Of a DNA stretch of 64,000 nt, positions 25,543 through 36,226 are shown in pieces. The notes beneath the pieces were generated by a model. It did not search any database, was not told the origin of the DNA, and was given only the letters and a program-made list of their open reading frames with translations. The stretch comes from Pasteurellaceae bacterium Pebbles2 (GTDB lineage: Bacteria > Pseudomonadota > Gammaproteobacteria > Enterobacterales > Pasteurellaceae). Within the stretch, counting starts at the first letter, position 1. Every line of letters begins with the position of its first letter. The position numbers and the translations under genes were made by a program. The stretch spans positions 1,178,001-1,242,000 of the forward strand of contig LVZA01000001.1 of NCBI GenBank assembly GCA_023101505.1, given 5' to 3'.

Positions 25543-25992
25543 TTAACGTAAAATCAACTCAAACACCGCCTTTTTAGGATTGAGCTGGAAGCCTTCCATT
25601 TCTAGCAGGTTGCGTTGTTGCTGATCTTGCTCGACGGTGAGCATATTGGATTGCGTGAAGCTGACGAACTCTTTGGCTTTTTCGATAAGTGCGGTGTAAA
25701 TTTCGTCTTTTTTTGGGTTGTTTTGCACAAAAATATCGGTGAGCTGCCAGTAGCGTTGTAGCTGCAGCGAGGAAAGTCGTGGGTAGAGTTGAATAAAACC
25801 AACGGCTTTGTGTTGATCTTGTGGGCTTTCTTCAAAGGCGAGAAAGAAAATGCTTTCGCTAAACCGAATTCGATTGTTGAGAAAGGTGAGCGTGCGGTCT
25901 GGATTTTCTGCCATTCCGTGAGATAAACGATATTCCTCAAATAGCGGAAGTAGCACGGCGAGATTCCATTGTTCAGCTTTGAAAATGCGCAT
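25543..25992 (-). CDS. GNAT-family N-acetyltransferase
   Basis: A 149-aa single-domain acetyltransferase. The fold can be followed from MRIFKAEQWNLAVLLPLFEEYRL, through the beta4 strand AVGFIQLYPRLSSL, to WQLTDIFVQNNPKKDEIYTALIEKAKEF, where the acetyl-CoA pyrophosphate loop lies; the usual Q/RxxGxG/A is degenerate (QNNPKKDEIY). The C-terminus NLLEMEGFQLNPKK is typical of GNAT strand 6 and the final helix. Substrate unknown. It is convergent with qorB and divergent from tpiA. Confidence 0.75.
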   Translation of the reverse strand: MRIFKAEQWNLAVLLPLFEEYRLSHGMAENPDRTLTFLNNRIRFSESIFFLAFEESPQDQHKAVGFIQLYPRLSSLQLQRYWQLTDIFVQNNPKKDEIYTALIEKAKEFVSFTQSNMLTVEQDQQQRNLLEMEGFQLNPKKAVFELILR

Positions 25993-26175
25993 AATTGATC
26001 GTCTTAGGTAAAAATTGATTAAAAAATAACAAATTTATACAGTAGATTGTACTCTGTAAATGCAAAATAATCATCTGTTAGATCAAAAAATAGCGAAAAA
26101 AAAGCAAAATGGTGCGGAAAATTTGTTATATTAAGGCGGTTTATTTTTATCAATTCAATTAAATGGAGAATTTAA

Positions 26176-26946
26176 ATGGCAGCTCGTAAACCACTCGTAA
26201 TGGGGAACTGGAAATTAAACGGTAGCAAAGCGTTTACCAAAGAATTAATTGCTGGCTTAAAAGCGGAGTTGGCAGGCGTTTCAGGTTGTGATGCCGCAAT
26301 CGCACCACCCGTGATGTATTTGGCTGAAGCGGAAGCCGCATTAGCAGGCAGCGCAATCGCATTAGGTGCGCAAAATGTGGACGTGAACGTACAAGGCGCA
26401 TTCACTGGCGACATTTCAACAGCAATGTTAAAAGATTCTGGTGCGAAATACATCATTATCGGTCATTCAGAGCGTCGTACTTATCACAAAGAAAGCGATG
26501 AATTTATTGCGAAAAAATTTGGCGCATTAAAAGAAGCAGGTTTAGTGCCTGTGTTATGTATCGGTGAATCTGAAGCGGAAAATGAAGCGGGTAAAACTGA
26601 AGAAGTTTGCGCTCGTCAAATCGATGCAGTAATCAATGCATTAGGTGTTGATGCATTCAACGGTGCAGTAATCGCGTACGAACCAATTTGGGCAATCGGC
26701 ACAGGTAAATCTGCCACTCCAGCACAAGCGCAAGCAGTACACGCATTTATTCGTGGGCACATTGCAGCGAAATCACAAGCGGTTGCTGACCAAGTGATTA
26801 TTCAATACGGCGGTTCTGTGAACGATGCGAACGCAGCAGAATTATTCACTCAGCCAGACATCGACGGCGCATTAGTGGGCGGTGCTTCACTTAAAGCGGC
26901 AGCATTTGCGGTGATCGTTAAAGCGGCAGCAGTGGCTAAGGCTTAA
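26176..26946 (+). CDS. tpiA: Triosephosphate isomerase
   Basis: A 256-aa cytosolic TIM-barrel enzyme interconverting dihydroxyacetone phosphate and glyceraldehyde 3-phosphate. All catalytic elements are visible: GNWKLNG with the Lys near residue 12, IIIGHSERR with the His near 96, [15 protein letters not shown] with the catalytic Glu near 168 and flexible loop 6, and the phosphate-binding IQYGGSVN and GALVGGASL. Expressed singly, with AATGGAG upstream and an uptake-sequence terminator downstream. Codon use is biased to highly expressed codons, as expected for glycolysis. Confidence 0.98.
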   Translation: MAARKPLVMGNWKLNGSKAFTKELIAGLKAELAGVSGCDAAIAPPVMYLAEAEAALAGSAIALGAQNVDVNVQGAFTGDISTAMLKDSGAKYIIIGHSERRTYHKESDEFIAKKFGALKEAGLVPVLCIGESEAENEAGKTEEVCARQIDAVINALGVDAFNGAVIAYEPIWAIGTGKSATPAQAQAVHAFIRGHIAAKSQAVADQVIIQYGGSVNDANAAELFTQPDIDGALVGGASLKAAAFAVIVKAAAVAKA

Positions 26947-26974
26947 TCCTTGCATTAAAGCATTGCATTCAGTT

Positions 26975-27005
26975 AAAAAGTGCGGTATTTTTCACCGCAC
27001 TTTTT
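26975..27005 (+). terminator. Uptake-sequence terminator after tpiA
   Basis: AAAAAGTGCGGT (26975-26986) and ACCGCACTTTTT (26994-27005) with an 7-nt loop. Confidence 0.87.
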
Positions 27006-27075
27006 GCTTTCTGTCAAACGGAAAAATCGCTTATACTATATTCAATTTATTTGATGATAAAATAGACAATAATTT

Positions 27076-28353
27076 ATGCTACGTTTTTGTTATACGCTTG
27101 TTATGTATTTGCTCCAGCCCTTGCTTTTGCTTTTTATGTTTGGGCGAAGTATTAAATCCCCTGAATATCGCAAGCGGATTAAAGAACGTTACGGCTTTTT
27201 TAATCATTCTATTACCCAACCGCTGCCGCACGGTATTGTCATTCACGCCGCTTCTGTCGGCGAAGTGATTGCTGCCACGCCCTTGGTGCGACGTATTCAA
27301 CAAGAATATCCCAACTTGCCGATCACAATGACAACGGTAACGCCAACGGGGTCTGCTCGAGTAAAAGCGGCGTTTGGCGAGAGTGTAACGCATTGCTATT
27401 TGCCCTATGATTTGCCTTATGCGGTAAATCGCTTTATTGATTTTATTCAGCCTAAAGCTTGTATCGTGATTGAAACTGAAATCTGGCCGAACCTAATTCG
27501 TCAACTGCGCTTGCGTGGTGTGCCGTTTATTATTGCTAATGCTCGCTTGTCGGCACGTTCAGCAAGACGTTATGCGTGGATAAAAAATAAACTGCAAAAT
27601 GTGTTAAACGAAATCAGTTTAATTGCGCCGCAAGATGATATTAGTTTTAAACGCTATTTAGATTTAGGTTATCATCGCCAGCTTACGCTGACGGGAAATA
27701 TTAAATATGACTTGGTTGTGAGCCAAGAATTATTAAATGAAATCAATCAATTACAACAGGATTGGATTGACAATCGCCCTGTTTGGATTGCAGCAAGTAC
27801 GCACGAGGGCGAGGAGCAAATTATTTTAGATTCCCATCGCATTTTGTTGCAAACTTTCCCTAATTTATTGCTTATTCTTGCGCCACGCCACCCCGAGCGG
27901 TTTAATTCTGTGGCGAATTTAATTGAGCAAGGTAAGTTCAATTATTGCCGTCGTAGCGAAAATATCAGCCCAAATTCAGATACTGAAGTGTTGCTAGGCG
28001 ATACGATGGGCGAGTTGATGTTGATGTATGGCGTGTCGAGCGTTGCTTTTGTGGGCGGCAGTTTGGTGAAACACGGAGGGCATAATCCGCTTGAGCCATT
28101 GGCGTTTAAATTGCCTGTGATTAGTGGCAAGCACACGTTTAATTTCCCCGAAGTTTTTCGCAAATTACTCGCTGTGAATGGTGCATTAGAAATTAACTCA
28201 AATTCCACCGCACTTTCAATGGCGGTGAGAAAGTTTTTGGCTTCCAAAGCCTTGCGTGAGCGTTTTGGACACGCAGGTTATGAAGTGTTAGTCGAAAACC
28301 GTGGCGCATTGCAGCGCACTTTAGATTTATTACGACCTTTTTTAGAGAAATAA
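27076..28353 (+). CDS. waaA: Kdo transferase
   Basis: A 425-aa inner-membrane enzyme (also called KdtA) that transfers Kdo from CMP-Kdo to lipid IVA. An N-terminal membrane anchor (residues 1-22) is followed by the GT-B fold: [16 protein letters not shown] with the catalytic Glu near 60, [24 protein letters not shown], and the CMP-Kdo site APRHPERF and [15 protein letters not shown]. In H. influenzae this enzyme adds a single Kdo that is then phosphorylated by KdkA; kdkA is present in this window, so the same is likely here. The coaD start lies 1 bp beyond its stop. Confidence 0.95.
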   Translation: MLRFCYTLVMYLLQPLLLLFMFGRSIKSPEYRKRIKERYGFFNHSITQPLPHGIVIHAASVGEVIAATPLVRRIQQEYPNLPITMTTVTPTGSARVKAAFGESVTHCYLPYDLPYAVNRFIDFIQPKACIVIETEIWPNLIRQLRLRGVPFIIANARLSARSARRYAWIKNKLQNVLNEISLIAPQDDISFKRYLDLGYHRQLTLTGNIKYDLVVSQELLNEINQLQQDWIDNRPVWIAASTHEGEEQIILDSHRILLQTFPNLLLILAPRHPERFNSVANLIEQGKFNYCRRSENISPNSDTEVLLGDTMGELMLMYGVSSVAFVGGSLVKHGGHNPLEPLAFKLPVISGKHTFNFPEVFRKLLAVNGALEINSNSTALSMAVRKFLASKALRERFGHAGYEVLVENRGALQRTLDLLRPFLEK

Positions 28354-28354
28354 T

Positions 28355-28834
28355 ATGGCAACGGTTATTTACCCTGGGACGTTTGATCCCATCACTTATG
28401 GACATTTAGATATTATCCGTCGAAGTGCGGTGCTTTTTTCTGAAGTTATTGTGGCGGTGGCAGCCAGTCCATCGAAAAAGCCGTTATTTGATTTAGAACA
28501 GCGAGTGCAGTTGGTTGAACAATCCGTCGCTGATATGCCGAATGTACGAGTTATTGGTTTTGCGGATTTATTAGCAAATGTAGTGCAACAACTTGATATT
28601 AAAGCGATTATTCGAGGTGTGCGCACCACGACAGATTTTGAATATGAATTGCAATTAGCGCATTTAAACCGCACTTTAACGCAAGGTGTGGAAAGCCTTT
28701 TTTTACCGCCAAGCGAACAATGGGCTTACGTGTCTTCCACTATTGTGCGTGAAATTTATTTACACGGTGGCGATGTGGCGCAATTTGTCCCGCCGACGAT
28801 GCTTCACGCCTTGTCAAATAAAGCGAAAAAATAA
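28355..28834 (+). CDS. coaD: Phosphopantetheine adenylyltransferase
   Basis: A 159-aa cytosolic nucleotidyltransferase forming dephospho-CoA from ATP and 4'-phosphopantetheine, the fourth step of CoA synthesis. N-terminal [16 protein letters not shown] contains the T/HxGH nucleotide-binding motif (GHLDII). [22 protein letters not shown] (near residue 86) and the C-terminal [10 protein letters not shown] carry the other active-site residues. It starts one base past the waaA stop, so it is translationally coupled to it; waaA-coaD (kdtA-kdtB) is a long-known conserved pair. Confidence 0.97.
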   Translation: MATVIYPGTFDPITYGHLDIIRRSAVLFSEVIVAVAASPSKKPLFDLEQRVQLVEQSVADMPNVRVIGFADLLANVVQQLDIKAIIRGVRTTTDFEYELQLAHLNRTLTQGVESLFLPPSEQWAYVSSTIVREIYLHGGDVAQFVPPTMLHALSNKAKK

Positions 28835-28913
28835 ACAAGAAAGCCATTCAATAAAAGTAAAAATTGTGTAACAATAGTAAGAATTTATCCACTTATATAA
28901 TGTATATTATTTT

Positions 28914-31538
28914 ATGAAAACAACAGCAGATATTCGACAATCTTTTTTAGATTTTTTCCACAGCAAAGGACACCAAGTGGTGGAAAGCAGTTCGTTAGTG
29001 CCAGAAAACGATCCTACTTTGCTTTTTACCAATGCTGGAATGAACCAGTTTAAAGATGTTTTTTTAGGTTTAGAAAAACGCCCTTATAGCCGAGCAACCA
29101 CAGCACAACGTTGCGTGCGTGCTGGCGGTAAACATAATGACTTAGAAAATGTTGGTTATACCGCACGCCATCATACTTTCTTTGAAATGATGGGTAACTT
29201 TAGCTTTGGTGATTATTTCAAACAAGATGCGATTACTTTCGGCTGGGAATATTTAACGTCGCCACAATGGCTAGGTTTACCAAAAGAAAAATTATACGTA
29301 ACCGTCTATGAAACCGATGATGAAGCTTACGATATTTGGCATAAAGAAATGGGCGTGCCAACAAATCATATTATTCGTATCGGCGACAACAAAGGCGCAC
29401 CTTATGCTTCAGATAACTTCTGGGCAATGGGCGACACAGGACCTTGTGGCCCTTGTACTGAAATTTTCTACGATCACGGCGAACAACACTGGGGCGGTTT
29501 GCCAGGTACGCCTGAAGAAGATGGCGACCGTTATATTGAAGTGTGGAATATCGTCTTTATGCAGTTCAACCGCTTGGCTGACGGCACAATGGAAAAATTG
29601 CCAAAACCGTCGGTGGATACGGGTATGGGCTTGGAGCGTATGACGGCAGTAATGCAGCACGTGAATTCCAACTATGAAATTGATATTTTCCAAACTTTAA
29701 TTGCTAAAGTGGCGCAAGTGGTTGGCGTGAAAGATTTAGATAACAAATCGTTACGTGTTATTGCCGATCACATTCGTTCTTGTGCTTATTTAATCGCCGA
29801 TGGTGTTATTCCGTCGAATGAGGGGCGTGGTTATGTGTTGCGTCGAATTATTCGTCGTGCGGTACGACACGGGCATTTATTAGGTGCAAAAGAAGCCTTT
29901 TTCTATAAATTAGTGCCGACGTTAATTGAAGTGATGGCAGACGCAGGCAAACAAGTTAAAGAAAAACAAGCCAATGTCGAAAAATTATTACGTTTAGAAG
30001 AAGAACAATTTGCTCGCACCCTTGAGCGTGGCTTAACCTTGCTTGATGACGCATTGGCACAAGTGAAAAACGGCGTGCTGTCAGGCGATGTGGCATTTAA
30101 ACTTTACGACACTTACGGTTTCCCATTGGATTTAACTGCCGATGTGTGCCGTGAGCGTAACATCACCATTGATGAAGCAGGTTTCGACAAAGAAATGGAA
30201 GCACAGCGTTTGCGTGCGCAGTCGGCAAGCCAGTTTGGCGTGGATTATAGCAATGTAATTCGTGTGGACGGCACGACAACCTTTGAGGGATATACCAAAG
30301 TAGAAACTCAAGCAAAAGTAACCGCACTTTTCCACGATGGCAAGCCAGTGGAACAAATTAGTGCAGGTCAAAGTGCGGTTGTTATTTTAGATAATACGCC
30401 ATTTTATGCAGAAATGGGCGGTCAAATTGGCGACAGCGGCGTGTTAAGTAGCTCGGAATTCCAATTTGACGTGAAAGATACGCAAAAATATGGTCAAGTA
30501 TTTGGGCATATTGGTGAATTAATTCGAGGCTCATTAAAAGTAGGTGATAGCCTAACGGCAAGTGTTGATGCGGAACGTCGTCAGCATACCAAGTTAAATC
30601 ACAGCGCAACGCACTTATTGCACGCTGCACTTCGCCAAGTTTTAGGCGATCACGTGGCACAAAAAGGCTCGCTGGTGTCTGATGTTGGCTTACGTTTTGA
30701 CTTTGTACAACCTGAAGCTATCAGCAAAGCGCAATTAGAAGAAGTAGAACGTTTGGTGAATTTCCACATTCGCAAAAATCACCCTGTATTAACTGAAGAA
30801 ATGGGCGTTGAACAAGCTAAAGCAAAAGGCGCAATGGCATTATTCGGCGAGAAATATGGTGATGTGGTGCGAGTGGTAACAATGAGCCCATTCTCTATTG
30901 AACTTTGCGGCGGTTTACACGTCGAAAATACAGGGGAAATTGGTTTATTTAAACTCACTTCTGAAAGTGCAGTTGCGGCAGGCGTTCGCCGTGTAGAAGC
31001 GGTTACGGGCGAAGGCGCATTGGCGTGGTTGCATCAACAACAAAATATTTTGGCACAAGCAGCAGATTTGTTAAAATCAGATGTGGTTTCTTTGCCAGAA
31101 AAAATTGCACAATTACAAGATAAAGCGAAGAAAACAGAAAAAGAATTACAGCAGTTAAAAGAAAAAGCGGCAATGCAAGCTGGGTCAAACTTGGCGCAAA
31201 GTGCGGTGAAAATTAACGATGTTTCTGTTATTGTACAGCAACTTGATGGCGTTGATGCAAAAGCATTGCGCTTAATGGTTGATGACTTGAAAAATCAATT
31301 AGGCTCTGCTGTGGTGGCATTTGCTTCCGTTGTTGACGATAAAGTGAATTTGATTGTCGGTGTAACGGCTGATGTTACTAGCAAAGTCAAAGCAGGTGAA
31401 TTAGTGAACTTGATGGCTCAACAAGTGGGCGGAAAAGGCGGCGGTCGTCCAGATATGGCGATGGCTGGCGGTTCACAACCTGAAAATGTTACAGGCGCAC
31501 TAACCAGTGCATTGGATTGGTTAAAAGCAAACCTGTAA
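28914..31538 (+). CDS. alaS: Alanyl-tRNA synthetase
   Basis: An 874-aa class II synthetase, matching the 876 aa of E. coli AlaS. The catalytic core contains [18 protein letters not shown] (motif 1-2 region) and the ATP-site [11 protein letters not shown]. The editing domain has the zinc motif [13 protein letters not shown] and CGGLHV. The C-terminal C-Ala domain ends [13 protein letters not shown], needed for tRNA binding and oligomerisation. It charges tRNA-Ala and removes mischarged Ser and Gly. It is followed 110 bp later by csrA, the widespread alaS-csrA order. Confidence 0.98.
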   Translation: MKTTADIRQSFLDFFHSKGHQVVESSSLVPENDPTLLFTNAGMNQFKDVFLGLEKRPYSRATTAQRCVRAGGKHNDLENVGYTARHHTFFEMMGNFSFGDYFKQDAITFGWEYLTSPQWLGLPKEKLYVTVYETDDEAYDIWHKEMGVPTNHIIRIGDNKGAPYASDNFWAMGDTGPCGPCTEIFYDHGEQHWGGLPGTPEEDGDRYIEVWNIVFMQFNRLADGTMEKLPKPSVDTGMGLERMTAVMQHVNSNYEIDIFQTLIAKVAQVVGVKDLDNKSLRVIADHIRSCAYLIADGVIPSNEGRGYVLRRIIRRAVRHGHLLGAKEAFFYKLVPTLIEVMADAGKQVKEKQANVEKLLRLEEEQFARTLERGLTLLDDALAQVKNGVLSGDVAFKLYDTYGFPLDLTADVCRERNITIDEAGFDKEMEAQRLRAQSASQFGVDYSNVIRVDGTTTFEGYTKVETQAKVTALFHDGKPVEQISAGQSAVVILDNTPFYAEMGGQIGDSGVLSSSEFQFDVKDTQKYGQVFGHIGELIRGSLKVGDSLTASVDAERRQHTKLNHSATHLLHAALRQVLGDHVAQKGSLVSDVGLRFDFVQPEAISKAQLEEVERLVNFHIRKNHPVLTEEMGVEQAKAKGAMALFGEKYGDVVRVVTMSPFSIELCGGLHVENTGEIGLFKLTSESAVAAGVRRVEAVTGEGALAWLHQQQNILAQAADLLKSDVVSLPEKIAQLQDKAKKTEKELQQLKEKAAMQAGSNLAQSAVKINDVSVIVQQLDGVDAKALRLMVDDLKNQLGSAVVAFASVVDDKVNLIVGVTADVTSKVKAGELVNLMAQQVGGKGGGRPDMAMAGGSQPENVTGALTSALDWLKANL

Positions 31539-31648
31539 TTTTAAAATAAACGGTTGCCTTGGTGTTTTTGCAAGGTGTTTTATGTAGTGTTATGAAATAA
31601 GGATTGTTACAAACACGAATCAGATAAAATAATAAAAGGGGAGGTCGT

Positions 31649-31837
31649 ATGCTAGTTTTAACCAGAAAAATTGGCGAGAGCTTACTCGTTGGTGATGATA
31701 TTGAAATCACAATATTAAATGTTCGTGGTAATCAGGTAAAAATTGGCGTGAAAGCACCGAAAGATGTTTCTGTTCATCGTGAAGAAATCTATCAACGAAT
31801 TAAACAGTCGCAAGATTTGCCGTATTCCGATAACTAA
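31649..31837 (+). CDS. csrA: Carbon storage regulator CsrA
   Basis: A 62-aa RNA-binding dimer that represses or stabilises mRNAs by binding GGA motifs near ribosome binding sites. [23 protein letters not shown] forms strand 1 and 2 with the RNA-contacting residues LTRK; the [12 protein letters not shown] segment contains the essential Arg44. A GGGGAGG Shine-Dalgarno precedes the ATG and itself contains GGA motifs, so self-repression as in E. coli is plausible. A short region downstream leads straight into manB. Confidence 0.97.
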   Translation: MLVLTRKIGESLLVGDDIEITILNVRGNQVKIGVKAPKDVSVHREEIYQRIKQSQDLPYSDN

Positions 31838-31851
31838 AAGGATTATAATTA

Positions 31852-33216
31852 ATGACCAAATTAACGTGTTTTAAAGCCTACGATATTCGTGGTCGTTTAG
31901 GCGATGAACTCAATGTGGACATCGCCTATCGAATTGGTCGTGCATTTGGACAATATTTAAAACCAAAAACCATCGTCGTCGGTGGTGATGTGCGTTTAAC
32001 GAGTAAAGAATTAAAAAGCGCAGTAACCAATGGCTTGCTAGATTCTGGCGTGAACGTGATTGATTTAGGTGAAGTTGGCACAGAAGAAGTTTATTTTGCG
32101 ACTTCATTTTTAAACGCTGACGGCGGAATTGAAGTAACTGCAAGCCATAACCCAATGGATTATAATGGCTTGAAATTGGTGCGTGAGGGCTCACGCCCAA
32201 TTAGCTCAGAAACAGGTTTGGCAGATATTCAGCGTTTAGCCGAAGAAAATAATTTCGCAGCAGTGGCACAACGTGGCGAATATAAACAGCAGTCTGTGTT
32301 GGGTGATTATGTTGAGCGTTTACTTTCTTACGTTAATTTAGACAATATTAAACCATTAAAATTAGTCATTAATTCAGGCAATGGGGCAGCAGGACACGTT
32401 ATTGATGCGATTGAAGCGCAATTTAAAGTGCGTGGCGTGCCAGTGGAATTTATTAAAGTGCATAATAACCCAGACGGCACATTCCCACACGGTATTCCTA
32501 ACCCGATTTTGCACGAAAATCGTCAAGATACCATTGATGCAGTATTAGCACATAAAGCGGATATGGGTATTGCATTTGACGGCGATTTTGACCGCTGTTT
32601 CTTCTTTGATGAAAACGGTGGTTTCATTGAGGGATATTATGTGGTCGGCTTGTTGGGTCAAGCGTTCACTCAAAAGCAAAAAGGCGCAAAAATCATTTAT
32701 GATCCACGCTTAATTTGGAACACGGTGAAATTAGTCGAAGCCAATGGCGGTGAGCCTGTAATGTCAAAATCAGGGCATTCTTTCATTAAAGAAAAAATGC
32801 GTGAAGTTGATGCGGTTTACGGTGGCGAAATGTCGGCACATCATTATTTCCGTGATTTCTATTATTGCGATAGCGGTATGATTCCTTGGTTGTTAGTAAT
32901 GGAATTAGTGTCTAGCACAGGTAAAACCTTGGGCGAATTAGTCAATGAAAGTATTGACACTTACCCATCACCTGGCGAGATCAATAGCAAATTAACCGAT
33001 GCAAAAGCATCAATTTCTCGTGTTCGTGCAGCTTATGAGAAAGATGCTGTAAGCGTGAGCGAAATTGATGGGATTAGCATTGAATATCCAAACTGGCGTT
33101 TCAATTTACGTAGCTCAAATACTGAGCCTGTGGTGCGTTTGAACTTGGAAACCCGTGGCGATAAAGCGTTAATGCAACAAAAAACTGACGAGATTTTAGC
33201 GTTATTACGTCAATAA
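31852..33216 (+). CDS. manB: Phosphomannomutase (CpsG/ManB type)
   Basis: A 454-aa alpha-D-phosphohexomutase; interconverts mannose-6-P and mannose-1-P for GDP-mannose or heptose-type precursors. [15 protein letters not shown] (near 97-111) contains the phosphoserine. FDGDFDRC (near 243-250) is the magnesium site, [10 protein letters not shown] is the sugar-binding loop, and [14 protein letters not shown] is the C-terminal phosphate-binding loop. Highly similar to E. coli CpsG/ManB. It starts 14 bp after csrA, so the two may be co-transcribed. The GDP-mannose pyrophosphorylase gene is not in the window. Confidence 0.93.
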   Translation: MTKLTCFKAYDIRGRLGDELNVDIAYRIGRAFGQYLKPKTIVVGGDVRLTSKELKSAVTNGLLDSGVNVIDLGEVGTEEVYFATSFLNADGGIEVTASHNPMDYNGLKLVREGSRPISSETGLADIQRLAEENNFAAVAQRGEYKQQSVLGDYVERLLSYVNLDNIKPLKLVINSGNGAAGHVIDAIEAQFKVRGVPVEFIKVHNNPDGTFPHGIPNPILHENRQDTIDAVLAHKADMGIAFDGDFDRCFFFDENGGFIEGYYVVGLLGQAFTQKQKGAKIIYDPRLIWNTVKLVEANGGEPVMSKSGHSFIKEKMREVDAVYGGEMSAHHYFRDFYYCDSGMIPWLLVMELVSSTGKTLGELVNESIDTYPSPGEINSKLTDAKASISRVRAAYEKDAVSVSEIDGISIEYPNWRFNLRSSNTEPVVRLNLETRGDKALMQQKTDEILALLRQ

Positions 33217-33232
33217 AACTCGATTGAATTCA

Positions 33233-33257
33233 ACCGCACTTTGTCGCAAAGTGCGGT
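33233..33257. terminator. Uptake-sequence hairpin between manB and galU
   Basis: ACCGCACTTTG (33233-33243) and CAAAGTGCGGT (33247-33257) with a 3-nt loop. There is only a short T-stretch afterwards (TATTTTA), so termination may be partial. Confidence 0.65.
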
Positions 33258-33284
33258 GTATTTTAGGATAAAAAAGGAAAATTT

Positions 33285-34172
33285 ATGAAAGTGATTATCC
33301 CTGTCGCTGGTTTAGGCACCAGAATGTTACCAGCAACCAAAGCAATTCCAAAAGAAATGCTGACTTTGGTGGATAAGCCATTAATTCAATACGTGGTGAA
33401 TGAATGTATCAACGCTGGCATCACCGAAATTGTGTTGGTTACCCATTCATCAAAAAATGCCATTGAAAACCATTTTGATACCTCGTTTGAATTGGAAACA
33501 ATGTTGGAAAAACGGGTAAAACGTCAATTATTGGAAGAAGTCCGAGCGATTTGTCCGAAACACGTTACCATTATGCACGTTCGCCAAGGGAATGCCAAAG
33601 GCTTAGGACACGCGGTATTATGCGGTCGTCCTGTGGTAGGAAATGAACCGTTTGCCGTGGTATTGCCTGACGTGTTATTAGCGGATTTTACTGCAAATCA
33701 AAAAACAGAAAACTTGGCGGCGATGATCAAACGTTTCCAAGAAACAGGCTCAAGCCAAATTATGGTTGCACCTGTTGATCCAAAAGATGTGAGCAGTTAC
33801 GGCGTGGCAGATTGCGACGGCGTACAGTTCAGCGGTGGCGAAAGTGCGAAAATTTCTCGTATGGTCGAAAAACCAAGCGTAGAAGAAGCACCATCAAATC
33901 TTGCAGTGGTGGGACGTTATGTGTTCTCTGCTGAAATTTGGAATTTATTAGAAAAAACGCCAGTGGGCGTGGGCGATGAAATTCAATTAACTGATGCTAT
34001 TGATATGTTAATTGAAAAAGAAACCGTCGAGGCTTTCCAAATGACTGGCGAATCTTTCGATTGCGGCGACAAAATCGGCTATATGCAAGCCTTTGTGGAA
34101 TATGGTTTGCAGCACGATAAACTCGGTCGTGAATTTAAAGAGTACCTTAAAAAATTAGCAAAAACATTATAA
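33285..34172 (+). CDS. galU: UTP-glucose-1-phosphate uridylyltransferase
   Basis: A 295-aa enzyme making UDP-glucose for lipooligosaccharide and other glycans. [18 protein letters not shown] at residues 9-26 is the nucleotide-binding signature. [24 protein letters not shown] (the metal-binding Asp), [10 protein letters not shown], and the C-terminal [18 protein letters not shown] are all present. UDP-glucose is the donor for the LgtF-type transferase in this window, so the two belong to one pathway. AAGGAAAATTT precedes the ATG. Confidence 0.97.
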   Translation: MKVIIPVAGLGTRMLPATKAIPKEMLTLVDKPLIQYVVNECINAGITEIVLVTHSSKNAIENHFDTSFELETMLEKRVKRQLLEEVRAICPKHVTIMHVRQGNAKGLGHAVLCGRPVVGNEPFAVVLPDVLLADFTANQKTENLAAMIKRFQETGSSQIMVAPVDPKDVSSYGVADCDGVQFSGGESAKISRMVEKPSVEEAPSNLAVVGRYVFSAEIWNLLEKTPVGVGDEIQLTDAIDMLIEKETVEAFQMTGESFDCGDKIGYMQAFVEYGLQHDKLGREFKEYLKKLAKTL

Positions 34173-34196
34173 GCTGATTGATCGATAAAGGGCGTT

Positions 34197-34222
34197 TAAA
34201 CGCCCTTTTTTATTGCACATTT
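34197..34222. terminator. Intrinsic terminator between galU and opsX
   Basis: AAAGGGCGTTT pairs with AAACGCCCTTT followed by more T. It serves the convergent galU and opsX genes. Confidence 0.9.
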
Positions 34223-35301
34223 TATTGTATAAAACCTAGTTCTCGCATTTTGTTCAACACATCTTCCACCTGAATTTCCGCCATTAAATTTTTCCCCTTG
34301 AGCTTCGTTGCCCACGGAAGTTTGCTAGATGCTCGGTGATATTCTTTTTGCACATTTTGCTCATAAACTGAAATCACATTGCTGAGATTGTGGTAAGGGG
34401 CGGTGCGTTTGGGGTTATGGTAGGCATAAAGCCCGATCACTGGCGTGCCAACCATTGTGGCAATGTGGGCTGGACCGCTGTCGGGAGCAAGTAGCAAATC
34501 AGCACCTGAAATTAATGCTGTCAGCTCGGTTAAACTGGTTTTTCCGCAGGCATTGCGTGGCGATAGACCGCTTTTTTCACGGCAAAGTGCGGTGATTTTT
34601 TCGCACATTTCCATTTCTCTTGGTGCTGGCGAACCCGATAAAATCACATTGATATTATGTTGCAAAGCGTAACTTGCCACTTCCGCATAACGCTCCGCCA
34701 GCCAATCTTTTTCTACCTTGCTTGAGCAAGGCGAAATCATTAAATTCACTCGGTCAGAAACTTGCCATTTTTCCACCGCACTTTTTGCCGTTTCAGGAAT
34801 AACTAATTGCCAGCTTGGCTCAAATTTAGCCACACCAATTTTGTGAGCAAATGCCATAAAGCCATCTAAAACGTGCGGATTTTCAGGATCTTCAACGTAT
34901 TGATTGACAAACAAACCTTGCCCCTCTCGGCGACGTTTTTCACCAAAACCGATTTTGTATTTTGCTTTAATGCCTAAGGAAATTAACGAAGAACGCACCG
35001 CAGTTTGCATATTCAATAAGGCATCAAAGCGTTGATTTTTCAGCTGTTTCCATAATTTCAGAACGCCACGCCAGCCTGCTTTTTTATCGAAGACCACAAA
35101 CTGAACTTGCGGCATTTGCGTCAAACCAGCTAACAAGGCATATTCGATTTTTCCCACAATCCAAGTGATTTTGCATTCAGGATAATATCGAGCAATTTCC
35201 TGCACCACTGCCAAGGCGTGCGTAACATCACCAATAGCGGAAAGGCGTAAAATACACAATGATTTAGGCGGTTGTTGCGACGAAAAAAGTGGTGTTGACA
35301 T
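34222..35301 (-). CDS. opsX: Heptosyltransferase I (OpsX)
   Basis: A 359-aa family 9 glycosyltransferase that adds the first heptose to Kdo in the LPS inner core. ILRLSAIGDVTHALAVVQEI near residues 18-37 is the N-terminal donor/acceptor loop. LNMQTAVRSSLIS and ISPCSSKVEKDW are typical of the OpsX/WaaC branch, and LLAPDSGPAHIATMVGTPVIGLYA binds ADP-heptose. The ATG at 35301 has AAGGA; an upstream in-frame codon at 35322 is less likely. Divergent from kdkA, exactly as in H. influenzae, which supports OpsX over WaaF. Confidence 0.92.
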   Translation of the reverse strand: MSTPLFSSQQPPKSLCILRLSAIGDVTHALAVVQEIARYYPECKITWIVGKIEYALLAGLTQMPQVQFVVFDKKAGWRGVLKLWKQLKNQRFDALLNMQTAVRSSLISLGIKAKYKIGFGEKRRREGQGLFVNQYVEDPENPHVLDGFMAFAHKIGVAKFEPSWQLVIPETAKSAVEKWQVSDRVNLMISPCSSKVEKDWLAERYAEVASYALQHNINVILSGSPAPREMEMCEKITALCREKSGLSPRNACGKTSLTELTALISGADLLLAPDSGPAHIATMVGTPVIGLYAYHNPKRTAPYHNLSNVISVYEQNVQKEYHRASSKLPWATKLKGKNLMAEIQVEDVLNKMRELGFIQ

Positions 35302-35442
35302 AAAAAATCCTTTATTTTGCACCGCACTTTCATTCTGTGCGTTGCCCTTTTGCTGGCTGAATTTGGAACTCGCCTTATTTTAAAGTAGAATAGACGGCTA
35401 TGCTAGAGATAGGGCGAGATTAATCTGCAAAAGGTGGCGAAA

Positions 35443-36168
35443 ATGATTGAATTAAAACAAGAGAATTGCTTTTTTTTATTAGCGGAAGCGTCCTATGCCG
35501 ACCTTGATTATCCGCAATTTTTTTCACCTGATTATTGGCAAAATGTACAGCGAATTATCGGGCAAGCACGAGGGCGGGGCATTACTTGGTTTATTCAAGG
35601 ACAAGATTTATTCGGTGTGAATGCGAGCTTGCGCCATTATTATCGTGGCGGCTTGTGGGGAAAAGTAATCAAAGATCGTTTTAAATTCAACGACTTAAAT
35701 AATACTCGTAGTTTTGCGGAATTGCGTTTATTGGAAAAGTTGCACGCTGCTGGTTTGCCTGTGCCGAAGCCTATCGCTGCTAAAGTAGAAAAAGGCTGGT
35801 TTTATTATCGAGCGGACATTTTAATGGAAAAAATTGAAAATGCACAGGATTTAACCGCAGTTTTACAGCATCAATCTTTGCCGAGCGAAATTTGGCAACA
35901 AATTGGTCGCCTTATTCGTCAATTACACGATTTGCAAATTTGCCATACCGATCTTAATGCGCATAATATTTTATTACAAGTAATTGATAATCAAAGTAAA
36001 TGTTGGCTGTTAGATTTTGATAAGTGCGGTGAAAAATCAGGTGATTTTTGGAAAGCCGACAATTTACAGCGATTACACCGTTCTTTTATGAAAGAAGTTG
36101 GGCGAATGCAGATTCAATTTAGCCCACAAAATTGGCAAGATTTGCTTGATGCTTATCACAATCCGTAA
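35443..36168 (+). CDS. kdkA: 3-deoxy-D-manno-octulosonic acid kinase (Kdo kinase)
   Basis: A 241-aa kinase phosphorylating the single Kdo of lipooligosaccharide; equal in length to H. influenzae KdkA. It has a eukaryotic-like kinase fold: FGVNASLRHYYRGGLWGKVIKD near the N-lobe, ICHTDLNAHNILL (catalytic loop with the HxDLxxxN pattern, near 166-178) and WLLDFDKCGEKSGDFW (metal-binding Asp). The ATG at 35443 with AAAGGTGG upstream is preferred to a GTG three codons earlier. Divergent from opsX; waaA in this window makes its substrate. Confidence 0.93.
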   Translation: MIELKQENCFFLLAEASYADLDYPQFFSPDYWQNVQRIIGQARGRGITWFIQGQDLFGVNASLRHYYRGGLWGKVIKDRFKFNDLNNTRSFAELRLLEKLHAAGLPVPKPIAAKVEKGWFYYRADILMEKIENAQDLTAVLQHQSLPSEIWQQIGRLIRQLHDLQICHTDLNAHNILLQVIDNQSKCWLLDFDKCGEKSGDFWKADNLQRLHRSFMKEVGRMQIQFSPQNWQDLLDAYHNP

Positions 36169-36226
36169 CGCTTGTGCTAAACTAGCACAAATTTTTTGAC
36201 AGAATAAATTAAAAATAGGAACAACA

